Origin: Bdellovibrionales bacterium Ga0074137
Lineage (GTDB): Bacteria; Bdellovibrionota; Bdellovibrionia; Bdellovibrionales; JAMPXM01
Direction of reading: 5' to 3'
Assembly: GCA_001464715.1 (NCBI GenBank)
Contig: LNDT01000037.1
Location: 1 to 64,000 of the forward strand
DNA length: 64,000 nt
This document shows, in pieces, positions 37,761 through 47,099 of this stretch. The notes under the pieces were generated by a model. The model saw only the letters and a list, made by a program, of their open reading frames with translations, had not been told where the DNA came from and made no database searches. How positions within the stretch are numbered: position 1 is the first letter of the stretch; each line of letters begins with the position of its first letter. Both the position numbers and the translations under genes were made by a program.

Positions 37761-39227
37761 ATGTCCGACCGAAGTTCTGAAAAAACCAGCAAGAAGAATG
37801 TGGATCAAACCCTGCGCCGAACCGCGTTTGGCTTGGGTTTACTTGCGATTGTCGTCGCAGCTATTCCGTCTCTACATTCGAAAGTGAACGCCGTTTCCAC
37901 AGAAACTTCGGCGATGATAGCACCCGTACCGGCGCTTCAGGGTTTGAACCACGATGAAATGGTCGCGCGCGCATCCTTAAAGCTCGATCATATTCCAGAA
38001 GTCCGAACTCAACTTGGAGCTCCCTCATTTGATCGCGCCGGTTTTCTTGCAGATCAAGATAACCGCATCGCGGACGAATTTAATATCCCGGAAGGCCTCG
38101 AAGAGCGCGTCGGATTTTGGTTTGATATTTACACGCAGTACGATTCAAACAAAAAAGTCATTCACCACGCTTTGTATCCTTGGATTATATATAAAGTTAT
38201 CGACGTTGAGCCTATCGTAAACGCGAGCTTTCCTCGCCGCCGCTGGATGCGAAACGAAGTCGCCAACAATCTTGTAAAAAAAGAACTCGCTGCCGTCCGA
38301 AAAGCCCTCGTGTCGATCTCTAAAAAGTCGCGTGCATCCGACCTCACTTCGGCTCGTCTGACGGCTGACGAAATTTCCGTTCGCGACGCTTTGATGAAGC
38401 TTGGTCCTAATGTTTCAAAGATCGCTCGAAAGTCTCTTCGTGAAGTGCGCGTTCAAACTGGTCAAAGAGACTTTATGGCCGAAGGCCTCCAGACAGCACC
38501 GCGCTATATGACGGTGATGGAAGAGATTTTCAAGAAGCACCGCCTGCCGATCGAACTGACGCGACTTCCGCTGGTCGAATCCAGCTTCAACAAACATGCG
38601 CAGTCAAAAGTTGGCGCGATGGGTGTTTGGCAGTTCATGGAATCGTCTGGAAAAAAACAGAGACTTATCGTCAACGATGTCGTCGACGAACGAAAGTCCG
38701 TTTTCAAATCGACTCACGCCGCTGCTAATCAGCTAAAAGAGAATCACATGATTTTGCACAGATCATGGCCGTTGGCTGTGACCGCGTGGAACCATGGGCC
38801 CAGCGGAGTTCGAAAAGCTTACCGGGCTGCGAAAACAAAAGATCTTCCTACGATCATCGAAGTTTACCACTCGAAACGCTTTGGATTTGCGACAGAAAAC
38901 TTCTACGCCGAGTTCTTAGCCGCACTTCACACCGAGCGCTATTCGAACGAAATCTTCCCGGGCCTTCCTAAACATGCGCCGTTGATGGTGCAGGAAATTG
39001 TTCTCACGCGAAAAGTACGTTCTGATGAAATCCTCAAAGTCGCGGCGATCACTGTTGATGAATTCATCGGCATGAACCCGGAATTCGCAAAGCTCATCAA
39101 AACAAACAAGCCGCTAGCGCGTGGTTACCGCATTCACATTCCAAGCGACTCTCGCTCGGCGATCGAATACATGATGTCTGGCGATGCAAAAGACAAACGC
39201 CTGGTCGGAGACAATCGTCGTCCGTAA
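37761..39227 (+). CDS. Membrane-bound lytic murein transglycosylase (SLT domain, MltD-like)
   Basis: The 488-residue protein has an N-terminal membrane segment (about 22-38), a long helical region, and a GH23 lysozyme-like domain with RLPLVESSFNKHAQSKVGAM, where Glu273 is the catalytic acid, then GVWQFM and WPLAVTAWNHGP. The last 90 residues (EIVLTRKVRSDEILKVA to GYRIHIP) look like a degenerate LysM-type module. It would cleave peptidoglycan in the periplasm. GGAG seven bases before the ATG. Confidence 0.9.
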   Translation: MSDRSSEKTSKKNVDQTLRRTAFGLGLLAIVVAAIPSLHSKVNAVSTETSAMIAPVPALQGLNHDEMVARASLKLDHIPEVRTQLGAPSFDRAGFLADQDNRIADEFNIPEGLEERVGFWFDIYTQYDSNKKVIHHALYPWIIYKVIDVEPIVNASFPRRRWMRNEVANNLVKKELAAVRKALVSISKKSRASDLTSARLTADEISVRDALMKLGPNVSKIARKSLREVRVQTGQRDFMAEGLQTAPRYMTVMEEIFKKHRLPIELTRLPLVESSFNKHAQSKVGAMGVWQFMESSGKKQRLIVNDVVDERKSVFKSTHAAANQLKENHMILHRSWPLAVTAWNHGPSGVRKAYRAAKTKDLPTIIEVYHSKRFGFATENFYAEFLAALHTERYSNEIFPGLPKHAPLMVQEIVLTRKVRSDEILKVAAITVDEFIGMNPEFAKLIKTNKPLARGYRIHIPSDSRSAIEYMMSGDAKDKRLVGDNRRP

Positions 39228-39255
39228 TATCGGCTATGTGACGGCTGACTGAATG

Positions 39256-41583
39256 CTACCTAAGCCAGTGGCTGAGCGAAGCGACGTGACCGTCTTCAAC
39301 GAAGACCGTGGACGCAAAGATGCGGTCGCTACCTTCGGATTCAACAGTAACGGTATGAAGGCCGTTGCGCGCTCCCAAGATGATAAAACCCCCACCGGGC
39401 TCCCCAAAATCTTGGTTGAGAGTCTCTCCGCTCGAGTCGAAGTAAACGATTCTTGCGTCGACGTCGAGCGCCTCAGCTTTCATTGAAACCTGATATCTTG
39501 AACCGTGGATAAATCCGATGATGTTTCCCGTCGAGGGCGCATTGTTGAACCGAATTCGCCCAATGGTCCGATCAAACCAAGTTCTTGATACCATCGGTAA
39601 ATGAAGATGGCGCGAGGAAGGGTTTTGAATCATTCGGGTCGTCAGGTAGTCGCCACCACCTTCAACATCAAGAATAGTGGGTAGACCTAAGTTCGCGACC
39701 TTTACACTCGAGCCTTCGTCGGCTTCAACGGTCATTCGGCGAGACCGCAAATGATTCATCGGCTTGATTTCGGCTCGAACCGAAAATTCAGGACGGAAGG
39801 CATCATACGCCCGCGCCTCGAAAGTTGACGCCTTAAGCACATCAAGTTCTACGTTCGAAACGCTGGCGACGTCTGACTTTAAGAAGACCGGATCGGATAA
39901 TTTTTTTCCGAGCCGAACCTGAACCAGGTGCGTCCCCGGCTCAACATTGGACATAGCAAATATACCGTTCGGACCCGTCGCTCGAAGCGAGGCGTCTGGC
40001 AACATTAGATCGTTAAAGTAAACGGGCTCACCGCCGCCCGGCGTTCGAACTTCGACTTCGGCCCCGCCCACAGTCTGGCCCGAACGCACTACGCGCCCCC
40101 AGATGACGCCACCACTTTCAATCGCCCTTGCTGCTGCCGCATCATCTTTGGAAGTAAGGCTAACAAAAGCGTTCATCATTTTTTTAGAGAACACCGGAAT
40201 GATCGTTTCGCTTCCGCTTGTCATCGTCGCGAGCGTCGGCCAGTGGTCCTTGACGGAAACATTCGCAACAAGGCGAGACCCCTCGACGAATCGGCTATCC
40301 TCGAAGTGGCCACCAGACACCGATTTAACGGCCGATTTAGTCTCTTGAAATTCGACTCGCGCACCCTGAACACCTCTTGATGTCGCAACAGAGGCAGGCA
40401 CCGATGTTGTGTAAGCCGAGCTCACACGGCCAACAAGACCAGCGACTACGGGTCGAATGCGAATCGCGACTCCGTCGACGCTTCGTCGAACGCCCGCGTC
40501 TCCCCCTGGTTCAGAGGCCGAGGTGGCCACTGTCGAAAGGTCGATATATCCGCGACCCACGACTTCACCCTGTGGCGACCGAACTTCTGCGACCAATTGC
40601 CCCTCGAGAGATTCCACGAAAATTTCATAGCGTGCTTCACGAATCCAAACCGCGCCGGCCTCAACAAATTGACCGCGCGATTCGCGAAGCACTGCAATCT
40701 GATCTTTCGCGTGAGTTAAAGCCAGACCACCTGAAAGTTCGATCGGTCCGCGAATCGTAATCTGACGACCTGCAGGCGCTCGCCGTCCGGCCGAAGGAAC
40801 GAAGCCCAAAGCAGAGTCTGTCGCAGCTAACGCTGGACCATCTGCTTTTTGATCGAGTCGACGAGCGGGTGTTGGTTGCCCCGGCTGAGCGATCGGTCCA
40901 AACAGTGCCGCCAAAATTTGATCGCGCGAAAGACCGGTCTTCGATTTTGAAATGAAACGCGTGGGCGTGGGCTCGACTGTTGGCTCGGCCTTCGGCTCTA
41001 CAAAAACTTCGGGACTTCGAGTCGGCGCTGAAAAGTCTTCCCCGCTTCCGGCAACAAATGAAACACCTCGGCGATTCGCCGGTGCGGACGCGCGACGATT
41101 CTCCGACGGTCTAAAGGTGGGAGAAGCGTTCGGCGGAACCATCGGAGACACGGCGGACCGCTCGCTCTGAGCTTCAAACGTCGATTCCTGAACCACAGCT
41201 CTATTTCGAGCCTCAAGCCGGCGCTGAAAATTTTCGTTCGACGAAAGAAGGTTCAGGGCCATTCTTTCCGAAGCCAATGGAAGTGCACGAAGTGGTGTTG
41301 CGGGCACGCCAAAACCTGGAGCCGCATCAATCGAAGTCCACGGTTGGTCGCGCAGCGCCTCTTCGAGTGCAGCCACAGGAGGTGCCTCGCGATTGAGCTT
41401 CACTGAAATGCCATCTTCAAAAACGCGCGGTCGCGATTCTTCGCTGGCGATGTAGCGTTCATAAACGGAATGAATGGAAGCTGTCTCTGGGATGCTCAGC
41501 CACGCGCCGAAGCTCGCTACTGCGGCTGCGGAAATCGCGATCGATACGCTGTCCTTGCGAAAAGCACTAAACACAGTTGCCAC
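39256..41583 (-). CDS. Large surface/periplasmic protein with carboxypeptidase-regulatory-like domain
   Basis: I do not recognise the whole 775-residue protein. It has one N-terminal hydrophobic segment (about 12-30), a long Pro/Ser/Arg/Ala-rich, probably disordered region (about 110-280), then beta-rich modules. One, about residues 500-590 (GVIWGRVVRSGQTVGGAEVE, then ATGPNGIFAMSNVEPGTHLV), fits the carboxypeptidase-regulatory/CnaB-type beta-sandwich often found in surface proteins. It starts with GTG (AAGGA four bases upstream), 48 bases after a small lipoprotein gene, and is probably co-transcribed with it. Confidence 0.6.
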   Translation of the reverse strand: MATVFSAFRKDSVSIAISAAAVASFGAWLSIPETASIHSVYERYIASEESRPRVFEDGISVKLNREAPPVAALEEALRDQPWTSIDAAPGFGVPATPLRALPLASERMALNLLSSNENFQRRLEARNRAVVQESTFEAQSERSAVSPMVPPNASPTFRPSENRRASAPANRRGVSFVAGSGEDFSAPTRSPEVFVEPKAEPTVEPTPTRFISKSKTGLSRDQILAALFGPIAQPGQPTPARRLDQKADGPALAATDSALGFVPSAGRRAPAGRQITIRGPIELSGGLALTHAKDQIAVLRESRGQFVEAGAVWIREARYEIFVESLEGQLVAEVRSPQGEVVGRGYIDLSTVATSASEPGGDAGVRRSVDGVAIRIRPVVAGLVGRVSSAYTTSVPASVATSRGVQGARVEFQETKSAVKSVSGGHFEDSRFVEGSRLVANVSVKDHWPTLATMTSGSETIIPVFSKKMMNAFVSLTSKDDAAAARAIESGGVIWGRVVRSGQTVGGAEVEVRTPGGGEPVYFNDLMLPDASLRATGPNGIFAMSNVEPGTHLVQVRLGKKLSDPVFLKSDVASVSNVELDVLKASTFEARAYDAFRPEFSVRAEIKPMNHLRSRRMTVEADEGSSVKVANLGLPTILDVEGGGDYLTTRMIQNPSSRHLHLPMVSRTWFDRTIGRIRFNNAPSTGNIIGFIHGSRYQVSMKAEALDVDARIVYFDSSGETLNQDFGEPGGGFIILGARNGLHTVTVESEGSDRIFASTVFVEDGHVASLSHWLR

Positions 41584-41631
41584 TCAATCCTTGAGTGAAG
41601 ACGTTTTCGAAACCTGACTATGCTAGGCTAT

Positions 41632-42069
41632 TCAAAAGGCTCTAAAGTCGTCAATGACGTTGATATCTGCTGGTCGATTAGCCAGGGCTTCCTTCACGCG
41701 CTTCAGGACCTGCTGGGCCAGTCGCGGATCTTCGCCAAGCTTACGGTAGCGCTTGGAATCTTTGCTTCTTCGCTCTCGGTAAACTGTCGCAGTGATAAGA
41801 TAAGGTCGTCTGGAACCAAGAATGCTGATTTTTGCTCGCGCGCGGTCGAGAGCCGTATCGCTGGGCTCGTCGAGGTTTTTAGCATTGAAGTACTGACCAA
41901 GAATCTCGCGCCCATTCATGCTTTGTTTGCTGAGGCCGCCAGGAACGTTTTCCATGACGACCTTTCGAACCACGGCCAGAGGCAGCATGACGTCTTTGAT
42001 TCCGGTGGGAGTAGCGCAGCCACTCACGACGAAGGTCGCGCACATCGCCACCGCGATCGTTCGCATCAC
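41632..42069 (-). CDS. Small lipoprotein of unknown function
   Basis: The 145-residue protein has a short signal peptide with lipobox FVVSGC (Cys18) and a mature part rich in Arg/Lys ([20 protein letters not shown]). No known domain is visible. Its ATG overlaps the transaldolase stop (ATGA), so the two are coupled, and the large surface protein follows; the pair may belong to the same envelope structure. Confidence 0.65.
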   Translation of the reverse strand: MMRTIAVAMCATFVVSGCATPTGIKDVMLPLAVVRKVVMENVPGGLSKQSMNGREILGQYFNAKNLDEPSDTALDRARAKISILGSRRPYLITATVYRERRSKDSKRYRKLGEDPRLAQQVLKRVKEALANRPADINVIDDFRAF

Positions 42070-42710
42070 TTCGGAACCTTCTCCGAATCCTTCACGAACT
42101 GTTGAATACCCGCGTCTGTCAGAGGGTGATTAACCAACTGCTTAATCACTTTCAGAGGGCATGTTACGATATCAGCTCCAATCAAACCGGCTTCCAAAAC
42201 GTGAACAGGGTGGCGGATACTCGCGACAAGGATCTCGGTCTTGTAGTTGTAATTATCGAAGATCGTTCGGATATTTTCGATCAGGTCCATACCGACGATA
42301 GAAATGTCATCGAGGCGCCCGACAAACGGAGAAACCATCGCGGCCCCAGCTTTTGCAACCATCAACGCTTGAAGTGGAGAAAACACCAACGTGACGTTTG
42401 TCTTGATTCCGTCAGCTGTGAATCGACGAACGGCCACTAAACCTTCTTCGCACATCGGAATTTTAACGACGACGTTGTCGGCGATTTTCGCAAGAACGCG
42501 ACCCTCTTCGTACATTTTGTCAGCCGTGAGACTCATGACTTCGGCCGAAACCGGGCCCTTCACTTCGCGGCAAATCTGAGCGATGCATTCCGCATTCGAC
42601 AAACCGGTTTTCATAACCAGCGTCGGATTTGTCGTCACGCCGTCGACCCAGCCTCGGGCGTTGGCTTCTTTGATTTCTTTGATGTCTGCCGTGTCGATGA
42701 AGAACTTCAT
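42066..42710 (-). CDS. tal: Transaldolase / fructose-6-phosphate aldolase family (type 3B)
   Basis: The 214-residue protein is a small transaldolase: [30 protein letters not shown], the Schiff-base lysine in VVVKIP (Lys83), and [16 protein letters not shown]. It belongs to the MipB/TalC group, which includes both true transaldolases and fructose-6-phosphate aldolases; [19 protein letters not shown] is closest to the transaldolase group. AGAGG eight bases before ATG 42710 sets the start; the upstream frame to 42758 is not used. Confidence 0.93.
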   Translation of the reverse strand: MKFFIDTADIKEIKEANARGWVDGVTTNPTLVMKTGLSNAECIAQICREVKGPVSAEVMSLTADKMYEEGRVLAKIADNVVVKIPMCEEGLVAVRRFTADGIKTNVTLVFSPLQALMVAKAGAAMVSPFVGRLDDISIVGMDLIENIRTIFDNYNYKTEILVASIRHPVHVLEAGLIGADIVTCPLKVIKQLVNHPLTDAGIQQFVKDSEKVPK

Positions 42711-42798
42711 CTGGTGAGCCTCTTTCAGTGGAGAGTGATTCGCGGTTAAGACCTTCATCTAGGCGGAAGACACTGAAAAATCACTCGAAAAAGATGCC

Positions 42799-43467
42799 CT
42801 ACAGAGTATCTCGCAGACTATAGAACCCCGGAGCACGACCGGCGACCCAACGCGCCGCACGACAAGCCCCGCGAGCAAAAACCGAGCGATTCAAAGCGGT
42901 GTGTTCAAACACGAGGGATTCCGATTCGGAGAGAGCTAGAACCCGGTGCGTCCCGATAACACCGCCACCGCGAAGACTCACTATTTCTCCCGCCGCACGG
43001 CCAGAGATTTTTTTTAACTCGTCGTTAATCATGATCGCCGTTCCGCTGGGTCGATCCTTTTTATGGCGGTGATGGATGTCTTCAATCGAAAGGTCAAATC
43101 CCTCCGACGATCTCAAAGCTTCCATCGCTTTCATCAACATCTGAATTCCCACACTCATATTGGCCGAATAAAGAACGGGAACTTTCTTGGCGGCCTGCTT
43201 CAGAGCTTCATGGTCGGCTTCTGTTAGTCCAGTCACTCCGCTAACAAGTGGAATGCCGTTACCTCTGCACGCATGGGCAATTTCCAAAGTTGCAAATGGC
43301 AGCGAGAAGTCGATGACAACATCGGGCTTTGCATTCGATCGCAGCCACTCCGACAAAGTTCCCGAGGCTCGGCCAAGGCCGCCGACAATTTCTAATCCGA
43401 ATTCGCCGGCGACACTCTCAATCTCTCGCCCCATTCGTCCCGTGCGCCCCGCCAACAAAACTCTCAC
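42799..43467 (-). CDS. dapB: 4-hydroxy-tetrahydrodipicolinate reductase DapB (short form)
   Basis: The 222-residue protein has the NAD(P)H loop VLLAGRTGRMGR (usual form GAxGRMG) and the substrate-binding block EDIHHRHKKDRPSGTA. It is about 30-50 residues shorter than typical DapB (240-270), with the trimming mainly between the nucleotide loop and the catalytic block. It makes tetrahydrodipicolinate for lysine and meso-diaminopimelate. GTG start overlaps the dapA stop (GTGA), with GGGAGG six bases upstream. Confidence 0.92.
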   Translation of the reverse strand: MRVLLAGRTGRMGREIESVAGEFGLEIVGGLGRASGTLSEWLRSNAKPDVVIDFSLPFATLEIAHACRGNGIPLVSGVTGLTEADHEALKQAAKKVPVLYSANMSVGIQMLMKAMEALRSSEGFDLSIEDIHHRHKKDRPSGTAIMINDELKKISGRAAGEIVSLRGGGVIGTHRVLALSESESLVFEHTALNRSVFARGACRAARWVAGRAPGFYSLRDTL

Positions 43468-44372
43468 AAAAGGCCTCCCGCTTTTAAAGCGCGGTCCACA
43501 GTGGTCCGAAATTTTTCATCCAGTGCCGTGAGAGGTAAGCGCATTTCATCGGATTCAATCAGACCCATTTTCGCCATGGCGTACTTCAGTGGAACAGGAT
43601 TTCCTTCCAAATACAGATCGCGATTCAAATCGCCAAACCGCGTGGCCCACTCTTTCTGAACCTGGTCGGCCACACCCAAATCTTTTTTCTCAAATCCTTG
43701 AACCGCGCGTGAAAGTAATGAGGACATCACTTTGGGTATTAAATGAGAGATGACTGAAATCACACCACGACCGCCAACGGACGCAAGCCTCATGCACGAC
43801 TCGTCGTCGCCACTCAAAAGTAAAAGAGTGGTTGTCTTTGCAATCTGCTCACCGAATTCGATGTCACCGGTGGCTTCTTTTATGGCGACAATTCCTTCGA
43901 CTTTCGAGAGCGTTTGAACAGTTTCAAGTTCAAGCCTGGCAACAGTTCGCCCCGGCACATTGTAGAGTATGACAGGAAGGCCGCCCTCCTGCGCCACTTT
44001 CGTGTAATGCAGAATGAGCCCTCTTTGTGAGGGTTTGTTGTAATAAGGGACGACGACTAATGCTGCGGCGGCGCCCATGGCTTTTGCTTCTTTCGTCGAC
44101 TGGATAGTTTCTGCTGTGCTGTAACTTCCAGTTCCCATCGTCAAAGTAACTTGCCCCGCCACCTCGGACCGAATGAATTCAAAGAGCTGTTTTTTTTCAT
44201 CTTTCGTCAGCGTCGGACTCTCGGCGGTTGTCCCACAAACAACGATTCCGTCGACACCGCCGTCCAGCTGCTGACGAACAATTTTTTTTAGTGAGGTCCA
44301 ATCGATTTCGCCCTTCAAGAAAGGTGTTGCGAGGGCGGTGTGGAGGCCAGCGAGTGACGACGTACTGAACAT
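43464..44372 (-). CDS. dapA: 4-hydroxy-tetrahydrodipicolinate synthase DapA
   Basis: The 302-residue aldolase has VCGTTAESPTLTKDEKK, the catalytic tyrosine in VILYNVPGRT (Tyr137) and the Schiff-base lysine in VAIKEATGD (Lys165). It condenses pyruvate with aspartate semialdehyde. GAGGAG lies seven bases before the ATG. It sits three bases after dapF and overlaps dapB, forming a dapF-dapA-dapB operon. Confidence 0.95.
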   Translation of the reverse strand: MFSTSSLAGLHTALATPFLKGEIDWTSLKKIVRQQLDGGVDGIVVCGTTAESPTLTKDEKKQLFEFIRSEVAGQVTLTMGTGSYSTAETIQSTKEAKAMGAAAALVVVPYYNKPSQRGLILHYTKVAQEGGLPVILYNVPGRTVARLELETVQTLSKVEGIVAIKEATGDIEFGEQIAKTTTLLLLSGDDESCMRLASVGGRGVISVISHLIPKVMSSLLSRAVQGFEKKDLGVADQVQKEWATRFGDLNRDLYLEGNPVPLKYAMAKMGLIESDEMRLPLTALDEKFRTTVDRALKAGGLL

Positions 44373-44375
44373 TTA

Positions 44376-45236
44376 TCAGCTCCTCAAACTTATCAATTGT
44401 GCAGAAAAAGTGATGTTCGCAGGCCCGATGAGGGTCAGCGCGTTTGGAAAGTCCTGGCTTTCAACGCTCAACCAAGCGCCCAAGGTTTCAACGCGAAACC
44501 CAAGCTTGGGCCACGATGTATTTTTCGTAAGAACACCGCTGGCAACGACAGCCGCTGCCAAGACGCCGGTACCGCAGGCCAATGTCAAATCTTCGACCCC
44601 TCGCTCGAACGTCACCGATTGAATTGCGAGCTCCTCTAGCCTCGAAAAAAATGTCACGTTTGCTCCAGCCGGTCCCGCCTCTTCCACCCATCGAAAGTGA
44701 GACGCGACTTCCTTGAAGATCGCCGCATCGGATCGTCGGGCGCGTTCGAGCACGGAATTCGACATTTCGACCACAACATGAGGAACACCCGTATCAACCA
44801 AAATCGGCACATCACAAATGTCCGCGTGTGAAAACGCGGCCGAAATTGTTTGAGGCCGAAGCGGTTTTTTATCATAGGGAATTTCAGCGCTAAATTGACT
44901 TTCACCGGTGCCAGACTCTGTCTTCACGGAATTCAAAATGACAGGGCCGAAGTCTGTGTGAAGCGTGTGGGGAAATTCTAAACCTTGTCGATGAACCCAG
45001 GCCGCCGCAGCTCGCGCCGCGTTTCCGCACATAGCCGCCGATGAACCGTCGTTATTAAAAAAACCCCACCGCGAAGTTTTGCCGTCGATTCGAAACATCA
45101 CGGCAACGCCGTCGGCTCCAATGCCAAAGTGGCGATCGCACAACGATCGAATCCGAACCATCGAGGGAACTTCGAGGGCGCCGTCAAAAAAGATAAAATC
45201 ATTTCCAGCCGCTTCAATTTTTAAAACTTCCGACAT
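44376..45236 (-). CDS. dapF: Diaminopimelate epimerase DapF
   Basis: The 286-residue protein has both catalytic cysteines: Cys70 in DGSSAAMCGNAARA and Cys221 in EDLTLACGTGVLAAAVV. FGIGADGVAVMF and DTGVPHVVV are also conserved. It converts LL- to meso-diaminopimelate for peptidoglycan. It directly follows an LptM-like lipoprotein gene (three-base gap), the same neighbour as in Escherichia coli (yifL-dapF). Confidence 0.95.
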   Translation of the reverse strand: MSEVLKIEAAGNDFIFFDGALEVPSMVRIRSLCDRHFGIGADGVAVMFRIDGKTSRWGFFNNDGSSAAMCGNAARAAAAWVHRQGLEFPHTLHTDFGPVILNSVKTESGTGESQFSAEIPYDKKPLRPQTISAAFSHADICDVPILVDTGVPHVVVEMSNSVLERARRSDAAIFKEVASHFRWVEEAGPAGANVTFFSRLEELAIQSVTFERGVEDLTLACGTGVLAAAVVASGVLTKNTSWPKLGFRVETLGAWLSVESQDFPNALTLIGPANITFSAQLISLRS

Positions 45237-45239
45237 CGA

Positions 45240-45500
45240 TTACTTTCCGCCGCGACGCGGACTCGGTGACGCCGTTGGCTCTGGCAAGCCCGGCACAACG
45301 ATAGGTTTTGCCTGCTCCGCCGCGCGCTTGTACGTCGGCGCTCCTCGTCCAATTGCTGCCGGCTCGAGCGGAGGAAGAGGTTTTCCCTTTACTCCGCAAG
45401 CCACCGCCAAGAGCGCAGTAAAAACCGTCACAGCACTCACTCGAAATGTGCGCCAGTGATTTGATGGATTGTCCTTCGAGGCTTCAAAATACTTTCTCAT
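45240..45500 (-). CDS. lptM: LptM/YifL-like small lipoprotein
   Basis: The 86-residue protein has a long N-region, a hydrophobic stretch and the lipobox LLAVAC (Cys35) followed by GVKGKPLPP. That run after the lipidated cysteine closely resembles the CGLKGPLYFPP start of LptM (YifL), a lipoprotein that helps oxidative maturation of the LptD/LptE complex; in E. coli it too is immediately upstream of dapF. The rest is Pro/Arg-rich and variable. The ATG overlaps the preceding stop (ATGA). Confidence 0.65.
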   Translation of the reverse strand: MRKYFEASKDNPSNHWRTFRVSAVTVFTALLAVACGVKGKPLPPLEPAAIGRGAPTYKRAAEQAKPIVVPGLPEPTASPSPRRGGK

Positions 45501-46408
45501 GATCCTGCTTTGTCGCTCGATTTCAGATCGGACTCAACGGTTTCCGTATGTAAACAAAGCTCGGGATGAACAGCGAAGTTTTTACGCCGCCGGGGCGTCA
45601 TCTCGGTGCAGATGCGCAAATAATTTCGAGCGGCATTGCGGTCGCGAAGTCCGCCGGCTGGCGCCGCTTTCGACGCCTCAACAGAGCGTCGCCATTTTAG
45701 GTACCAGAATTCCGGATCTTCGAAAGGCTTCAGCTGAGCGCGTGCCTCCCATGCGCTCAAAGCGACGTTGAACGACTTTGCGTCATTTCTTCGGAGCGAT
45801 TCCTTTACGGCCAAAGCTCTAAGGCCGGCTTCCGCCTCAAGACTCTCAGAATCGGTACTCATAAAAAGAGGCAGCTCGAGTTCCGGAGGAACGGCATCTG
45901 TTCCCAGTGCGCAAGACTTCACCTGAAGCCGAAGCACTTTCACATCAAGTCCCACCGGAAATACAGCCTCCGCCTGTTGCACGAAAGTTTCCGCACGACC
46001 GCAGTCGGAAAGCCTTAAGGCGGCGCGCGCCGAGAGGCGGCTCACCGCTAAATTCTCGAATTCGATTTTCTGAAGAGGAGCCAAAGTGTCGAGGGCGTCT
46101 TTTGGACGACTCAACCAAATCGAGTCCGCCATAGAAAACTGGCTTTGCCCGCGGTCAGTAAAAAAAACTTCTGCGGCCTCGCGCCAGGCTTGATCGACTT
46201 CGCGAATCGTTTCTTTAGAAACTTCCCGGTGAGCCTCTTTAAAAATTTTCATCGCCGCGACACGCTCATTTTTTAAAATATGCTCGCGTGCCTTGGATAT
46301 TTTAGACGCCGTCGAAGGGGGCATCGCGGCTCGACTTTGAGAAACAAAAACGGCGGCGATAAAGACGCCACCGATTAAAACTTTGATCAAAGAAACGTTT
46401 TTCAACAT
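45497..46408 (-). CDS. Exported helical protein of unknown function
   Basis: The 303-residue protein has a signal peptide (ending near SRAAMP) and an all-helical, TPR-like body without a recognised family. It has four cysteines (near SDCGRAE, KSCALG, RICTEM, ELCLHT), unusual for a periplasmic protein unless disulfide-bonded. It is coupled by a four-base overlap to the LptM-like gene and follows the next secreted protein by nine bases, so it may help envelope biogenesis. No ribosome binding site is visible. Confidence 0.55.
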   Translation of the reverse strand: MLKNVSLIKVLIGGVFIAAVFVSQSRAAMPPSTASKISKAREHILKNERVAAMKIFKEAHREVSKETIREVDQAWREAAEVFFTDRGQSQFSMADSIWLSRPKDALDTLAPLQKIEFENLAVSRLSARAALRLSDCGRAETFVQQAEAVFPVGLDVKVLRLQVKSCALGTDAVPPELELPLFMSTDSESLEAEAGLRALAVKESLRRNDAKSFNVALSAWEARAQLKPFEDPEFWYLKWRRSVEASKAAPAGGLRDRNAARNYLRICTEMTPRRRKNFAVHPELCLHTETVESDLKSSDKAGS

Positions 46409-46417
46409 TTCAAGATT

Positions 46418-47026
46418 TTAAGGAGCAAAAGCCTTCAAAGTCAGCTCTTGAGTCATTTTTCCCATGGGAGTTTCTCCCAAAGCTTTCACAACTCCATTGA
46501 TCGGAACTTCCTGAGGATTGATCCAAGCTTCTTGAATCTTGCCATCAGACTTGTTTCGAATTTTAGCGTAGATGGCGTCGAAGGTTCCGGCCGGAACTGT
46601 CACGCGATCCTCTTTCGTTTCGACGATCTCGATCCCTGAAGCGTCGGGAATGGCCTGTTCTTGGCCATTGGCCAAAAGCTTCTTCACCTGGCCGGTCGCT
46701 CGATCAAAAAGAATTTCCACTTTCTGCTTACCCGCGATTCCAAGATCCATGTTCTGTTGAACCCAGATTTCATCCGTCATAACATCACGAACAAACGAAT
46801 CTGAAGTTCCGTTGATGAAACCACCCACCGAAATACTGTAGTTGGCTTTGTCGCCAACTTTCCACTTTAAGGCGAGTGCAGTGACTCCCGAACTCTGTGC
46901 GATTTGGCCTTGAACAGCCACAGCTTGAATTAAAGGCTGAGAAAATTGGACGACGTCGATTGGTTCTGCTTGAGCCAAGGGCGAAATAACGAGTGCTGTC
47001 GCAAGCGACAATACGGTCTTCAACAT
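46418..47026 (-). CDS. Exported protein of unknown function
   Basis: The 202-residue product starts with a clean signal peptide (MLKTVLSLATALVISPLAQA) and has a beta-rich mature part including WKVGDKANYSISVGG and VPAGTFDAIYAKIRN, a pattern shared with DUF3108-like periplasmic proteins that read out lipid or polymer load; I would not assign a function. GGAGG five bases before ATG 47026 selects this start over the longer frame to 47086. Confidence 0.6.
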   Translation of the reverse strand: MLKTVLSLATALVISPLAQAEPIDVVQFSQPLIQAVAVQGQIAQSSGVTALALKWKVGDKANYSISVGGFINGTSDSFVRDVMTDEIWVQQNMDLGIAGKQKVEILFDRATGQVKKLLANGQEQAIPDASGIEIVETKEDRVTVPAGTFDAIYAKIRNKSDGKIQEAWINPQEVPINGVVKALGETPMGKMTQELTLKAFAP

Positions 47027-47099
47027 AAGTTCCTCCATGAAACTGTTTATGCTGATGATCGTCCCTACCAGGACCTTCAGAGTCAATAACGCGCAGTTA

